From the NCBI GenBank assembly GCA_963976815.1, contig CAXBLU010000003.1, positions 248,001-312,000 of the forward strand: a stretch of 64,000 bases of DNA, given 5' to 3'. Both the position numbers and the translations under genes were made by a program. Source of the stretch: JAHRVQ01 sp963976815 (lineage in GTDB: Bacteria > Pseudomonadota > Gammaproteobacteria > Pseudomonadales > Azotimanducaceae). Within the stretch, counting starts at the first letter, position 1. Every line of letters starts with the position of its first letter. The notes beneath the pieces were generated by a model. The model saw only the letters and a list, made by a program, of their open reading frames with translations, ran no database searches and was not told the DNA's origin. Shown in pieces: positions 1 through 10,500 of this stretch.

Positions 1-1743
1 GCAACCCAGAGTTACGAAAAAGCTGAAGAACAATTTCTGCGTGCGGAACAACTTGCGCCCAGGACAACCAGAGCAAAAGCATCCCTCGCCTACACCAGAA
101 CTCGCAAAGGCGCCTTTGTAGAGGCGTTTGCAGACTACAGAGAGCTTATTAAGCTCGACCCAACCGATCAGCACATCAAAACCAAACTATTTGAGTGTAT
201 TCGACATATTCAGGCGGACTACTACTCGCCAGAACTTGAGAAGGAACTACTGGGTTATTTAAAGTTCGATGACGTTGACCATAGTGAGCTGACCAATCTT
301 GCGGCATCACTCTTGATACATAAATATGACCTGGTGAGAGGTAATTCTCCCCTTGATCCGCAGCAACTATCAGAAGATGAGTTGCTCAATTTGGCGCTTC
401 GTCGTTGCCAATTTCAGAATCCAATTATCGAAGAATTTTTAACGGCATGCAGGCAATGTATTCTCCAGGAATCGATCGATCAGCAAAAAATCGACAGCCG
501 ATTTATGGAATTTTTGGTCAGTATATCCCTACAGTGCATTCACAATGAGTTTGTTTACGCTGTCTCGTTAACAGAAGAGAAAGTGCTTCGGGAACTTAAG
601 ATGATGGTCAGTACCACGGTTTTGTCCCGGGAATGGCAGACCAGCGAAGTCGAATATCCTTTGCTGCTGCTGAGCATGTACTCCCTGCTACACCACAATA
701 GTTTTCGCGATCATCTATTGCGAAAACCTCTAATCGCATGGTCAGGGGAAGTTCAACCCGTGATTGAGCCACACCTATACGAACCGCAAAAAGAGCTGGA
801 AATACAGCGCAGAATTGAGTCGTTAACACCGGTGCAAAACAGCACGTCCCGATCTGTTGGGCAGCAGTATGAAGAAAACCCATACCCAAGGTGGCGGTCC
901 CTAAATTACGCTACACCGACGGACTACGGTCAGGCCCTTGCCGCTGAATTACAGGGTTTTACACCGCCGTCGTTTCTTCACAATCAAACCATCCGGGTGT
1001 TAATCGCCGGATGTGGAACCGGCAAACATGCGCTGCAGGTGGCAAAATACTTCCGCAATGTTGAGGTCACCGCCATTGATTTGTCGAAGGCGAGCCTCGC
1101 CTACGCAACAAAACAAGCGCGGCAGCATCAAGTCACCAATATTGAATTCTTTCAGGCCGACATTCTTGAACTTCAATCCCGCAATCAATACCACATTATT
1201 GAATCCTCGGGTGTGCTGCACCACATGGAAGATCCACTCGAAGGCTGGCGAGCCCTAACCAAACTGTTGGTACCTGGTGGGCTAATGAAAGTCGGGTTGT
1301 ATAGCGAACGTGCAAGGAGCATTGTGACCCACGCCCGACATGTAATCGCTGAAAACCAGCTAGCCGCTGATAACGAACATATTCGGATTTTCCGCCAGGC
1401 GGTGCTTGACGGTCAGGTCAGTGGCGATTTGGATCCAATCAAACAATCCTCTGATTTTTATAATCTAAGCGGCTGCCGGGACCTTCTGTTCCATGTACAA
1501 GAACATCTGTTCTCGCCGCTGTCTATTAAAGCCAGCGTAGAGAGTGTCGGGCTTGGGTTTTTAGGTTTTGTAAACCTACCTTTTGATGTCAAGACCGCTT
1601 TTGATAAACATTTTGCTTCGGACCCACGCCGGGTGAATCTGGAAAACTGGGACAAGCTAGAAGAAGCAGCGCCTGATATTTTTGGCAATATGTTTCAGTT
1701 TTATTGTCAGCTGCAATCTGACAACGTTGCTAGACTGGGTTAG
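1..1743 (+). CDS. TPR-repeat SAM-dependent methyltransferase, 5' end outside window
   Basis: The reading frame is open from the first base, so the gene begins before the window. The first 100 or so codons have alternating small and aromatic residues typical of TPR helices (for example around YEKAEEQFLRAEQLAP). The C-terminal half is a class I SAM-dependent methyltransferase: a QQYEENPYPRW segment, the glycine-rich motif I VLIAGCGTGKHALQVA, an acidic end of strand 2 (AIDLS) and the motif ESSGVLHHMEDP. It is a paralogue of the complete 597-residue protein on the other side of the flagellin gene, which shares the NPYPRW and LHHMEDP motifs. The substrate is unknown. Location next to fliD and flagellin suggests, by inference only, modification of flagellin or its glycan. 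Confidence 0.8.
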   Translation, partial: ATQSYEKAEEQFLRAEQLAPRTTRAKASLAYTRTRKGAFVEAFADYRELIKLDPTDQHIKTKLFECIRHIQADYYSPELEKELLGYLKFDDVDHSELTNLAASLLIHKYDLVRGNSPLDPQQLSEDELLNLALRRCQFQNPIIEEFLTACRQCILQESIDQQKIDSRFMEFLVSISLQCIHNEFVYAVSLTEEKVLRELKMMVSTTVLSREWQTSEVEYPLLLLSMYSLLHHNSFRDHLLRKPLIAWSGEVQPVIEPHLYEPQKELEIQRRIESLTPVQNSTSRSVGQQYEENPYPRWRSLNYATPTDYGQALAAELQGFTPPSFLHNQTIRVLIAGCGTGKHALQVAKYFRNVEVTAIDLSKASLAYATKQARQHQVTNIEFFQADILELQSRNQYHIIESSGVLHHMEDPLEGWRALTKLLVPGGLMKVGLYSERARSIVTHARHVIAENQLAADNEHIRIFRQAVLDGQVSGDLDPIKQSSDFYNLSGCRDLLFHVQEHLFSPLSIKASVESVGLGFLGFVNLPFDVKTAFDKHFASDPRRVNLENWDKLEEAAPDIFGNMFQFYCQLQSDNVARLG

Positions 1744-1790
1744 CGCTCTCGGATTCGGTACACTCAGCATCTAAACGTGCTGGGTGAACT

Positions 1791-2828
1791 ATGTTATATC
1801 TGCTCATTTTTTCTGGTCTGCTGGTTGGGCTCTTTCTGTTTGCCCCCAGGCCTAAACTGGATGCCTCGGAACGGCACTCCCAGGTTCCACAAATTCCCCT
1901 CGATAAACTTGCCGATTGGCTAGATGGCCAGGAAAGCCATGTGCCGAATTTAATTCCCGGTACCGAGGCCCATATTGAATGGGCCAATCCGGAGAAACCC
2001 AACAAAACGCCACTTTGCTTTCTCTATCTGCACGGTTTCTCCGCGACCTGGCAGGAAACCGCACCGCTCACAAGTCGCCTGGCCCAGGCGCAACAGGCCA
2101 ACGTGGTCCAGGCACGTCTTGCGGGTCATGGCGAGGGGGAAGCCGGCATGCTGACCCCGGCAGAACATTGGCTGCAAAGCGTTACCGATCATTTTGATCT
2201 GGCAACTCGTCTGGGTGAGAAGGTTGTGATTATCGGCACTTCCACCGGCTGCACAATTGCATCGTGGTTACTAAACAATCCGATTTACGCAAACAAGACT
2301 CATGCTTGTCTGTTTCTCTCACCAAATTTTCGAGTTCGTAGCTCCTTTGGTTTTCTCCTGACCTGGCCCTTTTCAAAATACTGGGTCCATCTAATCCTGG
2401 GTCGACACCATGAATGGGAACCTGTCTCGGAAGCCCAGGCCCGGGCCTGGACACATCGCTACTCCACTTTGGCGTTGATCGAAATGCAAAAAACCGTCGA
2501 CTATGTCGGCGGCTTAGACTTCGGTCGGTTTACGGTTCCGCTGGCCATGATGTATATGGAAAATGACAGTACAATTTATCCCCCAAGCGCAATACAGGTT
2601 TTTAATCGTTGGGGCGCACATCGCAAGAAACTGATTAAAGTAGACCTGGATGGTGGTACAGAAGAGCATGTGTTTGTTGGCGAAATCACCGCACCCCATC
2701 GATTGGACTGGTGCTTCGAACGGCTTAACGCGTTTCTTGAGGACGTCGCGCACGCTGATCAGAACGCCATTCAGAATTCTATCCAGAATTCTATCCAGAA
2801 TTCTATCAAGAATACTCCGCAACAATGA
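1791..2828 (+). CDS. Membrane-anchored alpha/beta hydrolase
   Basis: Serine hydrolase of the alpha/beta fold, 345 residues. A single hydrophobic helix at residues 1-20 should anchor it in the inner membrane. The oxyanion segment LYLHGFSATW lies near residue 79, the nucleophile elbow GTSTG has Ser151, and a downstream YMENDS and EEHVFVGE supply the likely Asp and His. The esterase or lipase substrate cannot be read from the sequence. The C-terminus ends in a low-complexity tail of repeated Q-N-S-I units caused by a 12-bp tandem repeat. Its stop codon overlaps the start of the following diguanylate cyclase (ATGA), so the two are probably translationally coupled. Confidence 0.82.
   Translation: MLYLLIFSGLLVGLFLFAPRPKLDASERHSQVPQIPLDKLADWLDGQESHVPNLIPGTEAHIEWANPEKPNKTPLCFLYLHGFSATWQETAPLTSRLAQAQQANVVQARLAGHGEGEAGMLTPAEHWLQSVTDHFDLATRLGEKVVIIGTSTGCTIASWLLNNPIYANKTHACLFLSPNFRVRSSFGFLLTWPFSKYWVHLILGRHHEWEPVSEAQARAWTHRYSTLALIEMQKTVDYVGGLDFGRFTVPLAMMYMENDSTIYPPSAIQVFNRWGAHRKKLIKVDLDGGTEEHVFVGEITAPHRLDWCFERLNAFLEDVAHADQNAIQNSIQNSIQNSIKNTPQQ
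2772..2807 (+). repeat. 12-bp tandem repeat, three perfect copies
   Basis: Three exact head-to-tail copies of CAGAATTCTATC encode a Q-N-S-I repeat at the end of the hydrolase. Degenerate units flank the array on both sides (CAGAACGCCATT before, AAGAATACTCCG after). The unit is a multiple of three, so copy-number change would lengthen or shorten the tail without a frameshift. Confidence 0.9.
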
Positions 2829-4042
2829 TTGATCGTTTAGGCCAAAGTTTATTTCTCCCAACCATATTATTTGGTTTCGCATTTTTTGCGGCGGAGAACA
2901 TTAGCCGCCTACCCTCGGATGCCATTATATTACTCAGCTATTTACCCTACGCGAGCCTATTGCTGGTTGCATTGATAGCCAGTGCATTTAATCGTGGCAG
3001 ATCCCTTATCGCTGCAACCTTTGGTCTGGTGTTACTTTCGGTTGATCAATACCGTGCTGACATACCCTTTGTTGAAGCCATCGCCCTGATCCTGTTTCCC
3101 GTTAACCTCGCGACCCTTGCTTTCCTACCGGAACGCGGCACCCTGACCACCGCAGGAATCATGCGGGTCACGTTGGTGTTCGCCCAGATCGTCGCCACCC
3201 TATTCCTACTTAACCGGTTTGGACTTCAAGCTGAACCCTATCTCTTTTTTACCGCGCTGCCGTCCTGGCCGGAGTATCTCAACCAATCGCAACCCGCCGC
3301 ATTTGTGGCTCTGATTGCATTGTTGATTACCCTGGGGGCAAGTAGCGTTTCACAATCTCCTGTTACCCATAGCTTGTTTTCCGCCAGCGCAGGGTTCGCG
3401 GCGTTGCTGCTGTTTCACCTGCCGGAAACCACTACCCAGGTATTTCTAATTGCGGTTGCCATCGCCCTGAGCGTTGGGCTAATGCGTGATTACTACAACA
3501 TGGCATACCGGGATGAACTCACTTCACTTCCCCAACGTCGGGCGTTAAACGAAAGCCTTACGGCCCTCAGTGGACAGTACTGCATTGCAATGCTGGACGT
3601 TGATCACTTCAAGAAGTTTAACGATACCCACGGCCATGACGTCGGCGACCAGGTATTACAGATGGTCGCCAGTCAAATACGTAAAGTTCAAGGTGGCGGC
3701 AAGGCTTATCGCTACGGTGGTGAAGAATTTACCGTGGTGTTTTCTGGCAAGCAGATTGATGACGCTGTCTATTTCCTTGAGGAGGTAAGAAAAAGCATCG
3801 AGGGATATGAAATGGTCATTCGTGAAAGCGAACGCCCCGTCGAAGCAGAAGACAAGTCATCCCAAAAAAGCCGAGAAAAAGGTTCCTATCGAAAAGCCGA
3901 CAAAAAGGTGTCCGTCACAATCAGCATTGGCGTCGCAGAAAAGTCCAAGGGAGAAACCCCTGAGGAAGTTCTCAAGCGTTCAGATGAAGCGCTCTATAAA
4001 GCCAAAAAAGGTGGCCGTAACAGAGTTTCTAGTCACTCTTAA
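2825..4042 (+). CDS. Membrane GGDEF diguanylate cyclase
   Basis: Predicted to make cyclic di-GMP from two GTP at the inner membrane. Residues 1-220 hold about seven hydrophobic segments, a MASE-like sensor without a recognised family. The GGDEF domain starts at DELTSLPQRRAL (229) and carries GGEEF at 298-302, so catalysis should be intact. The usual RxxD inhibitory site five residues before GGEEF is absent (QGGG there), which suggests weak product inhibition. A charged Lys/Glu/Ser-rich insertion of about 35 residues sits between the late strands. The start overlaps the hydrolase stop, and the 3' end overlaps convergent fliD by 14 bases. A link to motility control is likely from context but not shown. 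Confidence 0.9.
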   Translation: MIDRLGQSLFLPTILFGFAFFAAENISRLPSDAIILLSYLPYASLLLVALIASAFNRGRSLIAATFGLVLLSVDQYRADIPFVEAIALILFPVNLATLAFLPERGTLTTAGIMRVTLVFAQIVATLFLLNRFGLQAEPYLFFTALPSWPEYLNQSQPAAFVALIALLITLGASSVSQSPVTHSLFSASAGFAALLLFHLPETTTQVFLIAVAIALSVGLMRDYYNMAYRDELTSLPQRRALNESLTALSGQYCIAMLDVDHFKKFNDTHGHDVGDQVLQMVASQIRKVQGGGKAYRYGGEEFTVVFSGKQIDDAVYFLEEVRKSIEGYEMVIRESERPVEAEDKSSQKSREKGSYRKADKKVSVTISIGVAEKSKGETPEEVLKRSDEALYKAKKGGRNRVSSHS

Positions 4043-6857
4043 ATGCCTCGCTTAGGATACTAAGCTGTTGGCTAAGAAAGTCTTCAGTGGATTTCAATTG
4101 TGAAATCAGTCCGTCCGCCGCGGCAAACTGACTACTGAGTTGAGCTTCAAGGGCATCCATCCGTTCATTCAGTTTTACCCGGGACTCTTCAACTCCCGCC
4201 AACAGGTCAGACAGTGAGTCCACTTTGACATCCAGCACACCCCCAGACCGAAGCATTGAGTCAAACAACGCCGACAATTTAAATGCCGTACCCTGAATGT
4301 AACTCACCGTACCTCGATCACCCAGGGTACCACCCAGGACCCGAATTCGCAGACCAGCCGCCTCGTTTAGATCACCGGTTGCCGCTGTCCCCGCTGTTCC
4401 GCCACCCACGGCAAAGCCAAATTGACTCACCATATTGTCGGATATTTCGGTAAAGTTTACTGAGGACGCAGCACCTGTGCTGCTTGAAATCACCCCGTAG
4501 TTTCCGATCCCAAGATCAAAATCGACTACGGCTGATTTCCCCGCGGCAACAAGGACGGAATCAGCATTAATCGCCGCCTGTAATGCAATCGCAAGCTCCG
4601 GGGCAGTCGCATAGGTACCAGCTGCGATTGAGATGGTTCCGGAGGTGATACCATCTATATTCAGTTTAAAGTCATAGTCGCCGGCATTGACCTCACCAGT
4701 TGTCACGGTAAGAGGAACGTTCAAATCATTGAGGATGCTGCTGCTAACAAAACCCGGTTTAGCTGCCTGGGCACCTTCAGTGGCTCTTAAAAACTGACCA
4801 TTACCGCTAGCTGCTTCACCATTAATTGTGCCTTTAACGTCCAGTCCCGCGTTTACAGTGCCGACACCTGCACCAAATCCAAGCTCTGCTTCAACATCCG
4901 TGTCCGATGAAACAAAAGATATTGAACTATTGGAGCCATACTCATTACTCTGAAACTCAAAACGCTGGCTTGTTGTGTTGTAGCTCACCGTAACCGTATC
5001 GCTGGTTTCAGAAATATTGTCGTCGTTATTAATTCGAAGCTGTAGTTCCTGGGCGAGAATTGCCGCTGAAGCGTATGCGCCCTGGGTCAAATTGATTGTG
5101 CCCGATGTTTCGCCGTTAACCTTAATGACAAAACTATCATTGTCATCGTCGATGGTAATCGGATTATCCAGCGCTGCCAGCGTGTCACCCTGGAAATTCC
5201 CCTGGGTCGCCACCTGCGTGAGTTCTACCGTGTAGGCTCCGGCCTGGGTATTGGAGCTGGTGTTCACCACTTCAATTAAGGGGTCCGAGGCAGACGTATT
5301 GGTCGCAAACAAACTGACTATAGCGTCGGGATTTTCTTCGATGGATTGAGATAGTTTGCCAGCATCAAGGTTAAGCAAAAAGCTATTGTCCTGATCCGTC
5401 GTGATACCAACCTCCGATAGGGTCCGGAACTTAGAATCCGTAATCCCATCAACAATAGAATTCATCACATTACGGATTTGGAAGTTAACCCCTCGTAAGG
5501 TCGCGTCTCCGAGTAGCAGACCACTTTCGCCTCGCGCCAGGTCAAATTTGGTTAGCTCTGAAGTCAGCACCTTAAGCTCGTTATAGGCGTCAACAAAGCC
5601 CTGTACCTTTTCAATAATAGCGGCACTATCACTTTCCAGGCTCAGACTAATCGGCTTGCCAATATCAGCGGATTTTAAGTTGAGGGTAACCCCGTTTATC
5701 ACCTCGGTGACGAGGTTGGATTCTCGAGTAATCGTTAAGCCGTTCACTTCGATTTCTGCCGATCGTGCCGCTTGAGTTTGCTCAAGGCTACCGGCGGAAC
5801 CAAAGCGTTGACCCAGATTTGGATTTAACCCAAGCACGCCGTCATCGGCGGTCACTTCGATGGTTTCGCTCAAACCTGTGGCCAGGGTGGTTAAGATTAG
5901 CCCGCCATCCTCAGCATCAAGAGACGCAACAACATCCCCCGCGGACAAGCCGGCTGTAACAAGTGCGGTATCGATCGCGGTTTGAATCGCAATCAGATTG
6001 TCTTCCGCCGTACCGCCCCCGCCACCAAGGTCGGTAGTGGCGTTTGCATCCACGGTGACTTCAATATCAGTCGTGACCCCCAGGTCAAAGGTGAATACAG
6101 CATTGCCGGTGGAAAAATCGATGCCCGTAGAAAGGTCAGTTGATCCTCCCTCGGTAATCGCTCCAACTTCTCCCGTACCATTGTAGGTACCGTTAAACGC
6201 AAATTGAGAAAGTCCGCTGCCGTTATCACCGGCAACCAGAATTTCCATACTATTGGACACGCCCGGGTCCTCGCTTGAAAGTAGCAGACGAAAACCCGAA
6301 CCGTCATTAACAATGCTGGCCTCAACACCGAAGTCAGCGTTGTTTATTGCAGACCGCAGGGATGCCAGGGTGTTATTGCTAGAATCGATAATGAGAGTCT
6401 TACTCAGCTTGGTGTTGTCTAACTCAAAATCGTCGTAATCGCTGCCGCTAAATGTTGTGGTACCGAATCTAAAGGTAAGTTCCCCGGTGCCAATAATATC
6501 GGTGATCTCATCAAAGGATTTGGTCACCAATGAATGGGATTGGGCCAACTCGTTAACGGTAATGGAATAGGAACCAGCTTCGGCAAGGCTAGAAGCTGTT
6601 GCAGATAACGCGCTGTCGTCGCTACTGCTCGCTGTAATAGCTTGCAAGGCGCTAGGGGCCTTGAGCGCATCAGCTGAAACTTTAAGTGTTTCCAGGGCAC
6701 TCGTAATGGTGCCAAAGGCGGATATTTCCGCTTCAAATTCCGACTTCTGCAGATCCAATCGCAGGTCAATGGAATCTCGTTCGGCGGCAACCAGATCATT
6801 CACCAATTCCGTGGTGAGAATACCTGAGCCAATGCCTAATGATTGTATTGCTGCCAC
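4029..6857 (-). CDS. fliD: Flagellar filament cap protein FliD, greatly enlarged
   Basis: Filament cap (hook-associated protein 2) that folds incoming flagellin at the tip. The GTG start is chosen because an AGAGG-type ribosome site lies just upstream and the product then begins with the family signature AAIQSLGIGSG; a longer upstream reading frame is unlikely to be used. The N-terminal FliD domain covers residues 1-110 and the C-terminal coiled coil ends at residue 942. Typical FliD is about 400-670 residues. Here beta-rich segments around 240-348, 540-665 and 712-820 add length and resemble one another (x-F-x-L-x-V/I-x-G strands, an alanine-rich helix, then a V-x-x-D turn). No fliS gene follows, which is the more common arrangement. 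The cell-surface cap probably matches the giant flagellin encoded upstream. Confidence 0.95.
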   Translation of the reverse strand: MAAIQSLGIGSGILTTELVNDLVAAERDSIDLRLDLQKSEFEAEISAFGTITSALETLKVSADALKAPSALQAITASSSDDSALSATASSLAEAGSYSITVNELAQSHSLVTKSFDEITDIIGTGELTFRFGTTTFSGSDYDDFELDNTKLSKTLIIDSSNNTLASLRSAINNADFGVEASIVNDGSGFRLLLSSEDPGVSNSMEILVAGDNGSGLSQFAFNGTYNGTGEVGAITEGGSTDLSTGIDFSTGNAVFTFDLGVTTDIEVTVDANATTDLGGGGGTAEDNLIAIQTAIDTALVTAGLSAGDVVASLDAEDGGLILTTLATGLSETIEVTADDGVLGLNPNLGQRFGSAGSLEQTQAARSAEIEVNGLTITRESNLVTEVINGVTLNLKSADIGKPISLSLESDSAAIIEKVQGFVDAYNELKVLTSELTKFDLARGESGLLLGDATLRGVNFQIRNVMNSIVDGITDSKFRTLSEVGITTDQDNSFLLNLDAGKLSQSIEENPDAIVSLFATNTSASDPLIEVVNTSSNTQAGAYTVELTQVATQGNFQGDTLAALDNPITIDDDNDSFVIKVNGETSGTINLTQGAYASAAILAQELQLRINNDDNISETSDTVTVSYNTTSQRFEFQSNEYGSNSSISFVSSDTDVEAELGFGAGVGTVNAGLDVKGTINGEAASGNGQFLRATEGAQAAKPGFVSSSILNDLNVPLTVTTGEVNAGDYDFKLNIDGITSGTISIAAGTYATAPELAIALQAAINADSVLVAAGKSAVVDFDLGIGNYGVISSSTGAASSVNFTEISDNMVSQFGFAVGGGTAGTAATGDLNEAAGLRIRVLGGTLGDRGTVSYIQGTAFKLSALFDSMLRSGGVLDVKVDSLSDLLAGVEESRVKLNERMDALEAQLSSQFAAADGLISQLKSTEDFLSQQLSILSEAFKSD

Positions 6858-6891
6858 AATCGTAACCTCTAATGATGGTAGAAACACCAAA

Positions 6892-6997
6892 GTCGCAGGC
6901 GGGTTTTTAGGCCCTACTGCGACTCCGGCTTGTTCCATCGGAGATGGAACGGTTTGCTACTTGTGTTGATTAAGACCCCAGGTGTTTCCTTACACCT
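6892..6997 (-). promoter_or_regulatory. Structured leader upstream of fliD with three hairpins
   Basis: The 170-base gap between flaG and fliD holds three inverted repeats: AGGTGT/ACACCT (6980-6997), a perfect 8-bp stem GTTCCATC/GATGGAAC with a 3-base loop (6932-6950), and GTCGCAG/CTGCGAC (6892-6923). None is followed by a T-run on the coding strand, so they look less like a terminator than like a folded 5' leader or processing site of fliD mRNA. Function is inferred. Confidence 0.45.
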
Positions 6998-7029
6998 TGT
7001 TTAAAACGCTTCAGATCTCTAAGCACTTT

Positions 7030-7425
7030 CTAAACCTGGGCACTAAACAACAGCAGTGGTTCTTCGTTATTCAATTTCTGTGCCAGACTCAAGGTTATCT
7101 CCTCGGGTATTTGACGAATGACCTCGTTGGATCGGCTATCGATTACGGTAATCACCGATCGTCCGCTGGCCTCGTCAAGCGTGAACCTTAGGTCACGCTG
7201 CACTGATTGAATGTAGTCATTTAGCTTTGCCACTGCATTTGCTAACTGTTCTCTACTCTCATCTGCAACTGCAGATGTTGTTGCTGGGACATCCTTTGCC
7301 TCAGCGGGCGGCAATTCCTTGCCACTTGAAACTGCGGGACTACTACTCGCCTCCGTTCGTTGTCCACCCCGCGTTCCAGAACGCTGCTCAGCCGTGGCCG
7401 TGCTTTGTGGATTAATGATAGTCAT
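7030..7425 (-). CDS. flaG: FlaG family flagellar protein
   Basis: Small cytoplasmic flagellar protein of 131 residues. The first 55 residues are Ser/Thr/Ala-rich and probably disordered. The conserved FlaG core begins near residue 60 with helix LANAVAKLNDYIQSV, followed by LRFTLDEASGRSVITVID and IRQIPEE. FlaG is known to affect filament length in Vibrio, Pseudomonas and Campylobacter, but its mechanism is unsettled. Gene order flagellin-flaG-fliD on one strand is the usual one in polar-flagellate gammaproteobacteria. Confidence 0.92.
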   Translation of the reverse strand: MTIINPQSTATAEQRSGTRGGQRTEASSSPAVSSGKELPPAEAKDVPATTSAVADESREQLANAVAKLNDYIQSVQRDLRFTLDEASGRSVITVIDSRSNEVIRQIPEEITLSLAQKLNNEEPLLLFSAQV

Positions 7426-7541
7426 AACGAACCTCGAATTGGTCGGGTCGCTGACGCTTTAGCCATGCTCTGCTTAAAGTCTGAATAAAACGCCAACTTC
7501 CTAACCGCTTAATAATGCAACTCCAATTTACCTGGACTCTA

Positions 7542-10500
7542 TTACTGCAAGAGTGACAGAACCTGCTGAGGAGCAGCATTTGCCTGTGCGAGAATTGAGA
7601 TACCAGCCTGCTGCAGTACCTGAGTTCTGGACAATTCTGCTGTTTCAGCAGCAAAGTCAGCGTCCAAAATTCGAGAGTTTGCAGACTGCAAGTTCTCAAC
7701 CGAGATCGACAGGTTATCGATGGTTGATTGCAATCGGTTCTGAATCGCACCTAAGTTCGCTCGTTCGGACGATACTGAAGTCAGCGCATTGTCTAGAGCA
7801 TCAAGAGCAGAGATTGCCCCTTCAACTGTAGAGATATCCACTTCATTCAAGAACTGTCCACTTTCAGCGCCACCGTAGGTACCGGCTTTAATGCCTAGTC
7901 CTTCAAGACCACCAAAACCATCATCACCTACTGCACCGTTCGTACCTGCACCTACTGTGAATTCCCTAGAAGACTCAAGACGAATAGTTGATGAAGTGGT
8001 TGCAGCAACTTCGGCGTAGGTTGTGCCTTCGCCAGAGAAGTCTGCCTCTGCGATACCCTGAACACTTTCATTTAGACCAATGTTTGCGCCTGTGAAGTTA
8101 GTGCCCAATGTGTCGATTGCAACAGATAGGTTACGACCGTCGCTAGCAGTTAGTGTAATACCACCACCATTGTCGGATGCAGCCACACCGGTCTGACCAG
8201 AAATCTGGTTAATCGCGCTAATCGCATTAGCCCGGTTGGTTTCCTTGTCGGTTCCCAGGGCTAGTGTGCCTGTGGAAATACCGTTGATGTAAACCACACC
8301 AGAGTCGCCGTCTGCAGTCCGATCAGTGTTAGAAGTACCACCATTTACTACAGTTGCGTTTACAGAAGCAGTAACACCTGTCGTTTCTGTCGAACGATTG
8401 ATCGCCGCTGCAATCGCGATACCACTAGCCGCTTTAGTTGAACTGTCTGCCAACTCGTTAGAGGCCGTATCATCGGAAGCACGAGAAGCCGCAACGCTAA
8501 CCCCGTTGATTCTCAGGTCGCCATCAAGCAGGCTCCGGATCACCTGGGTGCCAGCCGTTACTGTTGCACTCGTCGATTCATTGATAACGCCTTCAGAAGC
8601 AAATCCGTTACCATCAAAACCGAGCTCGGTAGCGGCGGTGCCTGTAACGGCAACGGTGTTACCTTCGCTATCTGCGGTGATGTCATTGTCAGTGATTGTA
8701 ATCACACCAGATTCACTGAGTGACGCCGTTGCGTTGGTCAACTTATCGTTTAACTGTTCAACAATGGCTTCACGATCCGTGTAGCTGCCTTCCAGAGTGA
8801 TAGTTTCATCACCGCCCTGAAGTCCAGTTACTGTCAAGGTGTTATTTTGATCAGGCTGATCCCGGCCTAGATCCGTCTCAGACGTTCCGGAAACATTAGT
8901 TGTAATGTTTGAATCCGTACCTGTTGCTGAGAAAGATAGTGTCTCGTATGCCGTGGCATTACCATCGCCTAAACCAAGGGCTTCAAGTGCGCCACCGGCT
9001 GAACCTTCGGTAAAGTTATCAATCGTAAAGGAGACGCCCGCACCTGAATCACTACCAGTTGCAAAGGAGAGGAAGCCATCTTTATCCAGGCTCACTACAA
9101 TGTCACCAGCGTCATCAGTTACTGCATCAATCGCTGTTTGCAGATCCGCAACCAGCTCATCCCGGGTATTTGCAGTATTTTCAGCGTTGTACGTCACCGT
9201 ACCCGTGAACGCAGCTGCTCCTGTTCCGTCGTCGAACGTAATGTCAAACGTCGCCGCTGAATTTGCCGCTTCAAATGCATAGGTCGCATCTACTGCTGTA
9301 CCCGTTGCTTCTTTAATGGAAGCCTGGGCCGCACCGTCATCGTAGTTCGTGGGTGCTACAACACCGGTATCCGCAATCTCTAAAGAACTTGTGGTACCTG
9401 AGGTGTCCGTAATTTCTAGTGACGCATTGGCGTCCGTTCGAGTGTTGGAAAAAACCAGTTCGCCCGAGTTATTCATTGAGACAATGATGTCACCAGATGC
9501 GTATCCGTCTGTGCCAAAACCAGATGTTGTCGGTGCCGCTGCAAACGCTGCATCTAGATCAGTCTGAATGCTTTGGACCAATTCATTTGCGGTCGCGTCT
9601 GTAAGTGCACTACCACCAGCATCTGCCACGGTCACATTCGATCCACCATTAAAGGAGATATCGAAGCTGTATCCAGCACCTGCCGCACCACTGAGGTCGA
9701 TGCCGGTTGCGCCATCACCACCTGCATCACCAGCAGTTGAAGCAAGACCCGTTGAGATTACCAACTCCGGACCATAGGCACGCTCAGTACCTTCAACACC
9801 AAGAGCATCCAGGGCATCTGCACTACCGACAAAATTACCCACCGTAAGCTCGATCGCTTCACCGGTAGCCGCTGTTGTAAAGACCAGATTACTATCCTTG
9901 TCGATTGACGCAGTGACATCGGTGCCGATAGTTGAGGCAGCGATTTTTGCGTTTACATCTGAAAGGAAAGCTGCATCCGCATCAAAATCAGAACCGCTGG
10001 CAGTAAAGGAACTTGTTGTGGTCACACCAAGTCCTGTCAAACTACCCGCTGTTTCAGAGGCAAATCCAGAGATTTCAAAGGACACATCGCTTCCTGAATC
10101 AACACTGGTGATCACCAGGTCGTCGTTAACGGTGTCATAGGAAGCAATCAGACTCTGCGTACCGCCAGTCGCAACATCAAGTGCTGCCTGGAAGTTGACC
10201 AGGAATGCATCCATATCCGCAGCGGCCGCCGTGTTAAGCGTCGCCACGCCTTCTGTCGTAACTCCATCCGCTGTGTAGCTGACATTAAATGTCGCAGCGT
10301 TGTTGTTACCGTTAAAGGCAGTTGTCTCTACGAGAGAGCCACCACTAAATGTTACCTTAGCCGCAGCATCACCTTGATAAGTACTAGAGGTGATCTCGCC
10401 AGAACCTACCACATAGGCAGCGCCTTCACCTGTGGTGACACTCGCCACGGTCGCACCGTTAGCACCGGCAGAAGCTGAGATACCCAGACTTGTTGATCCA

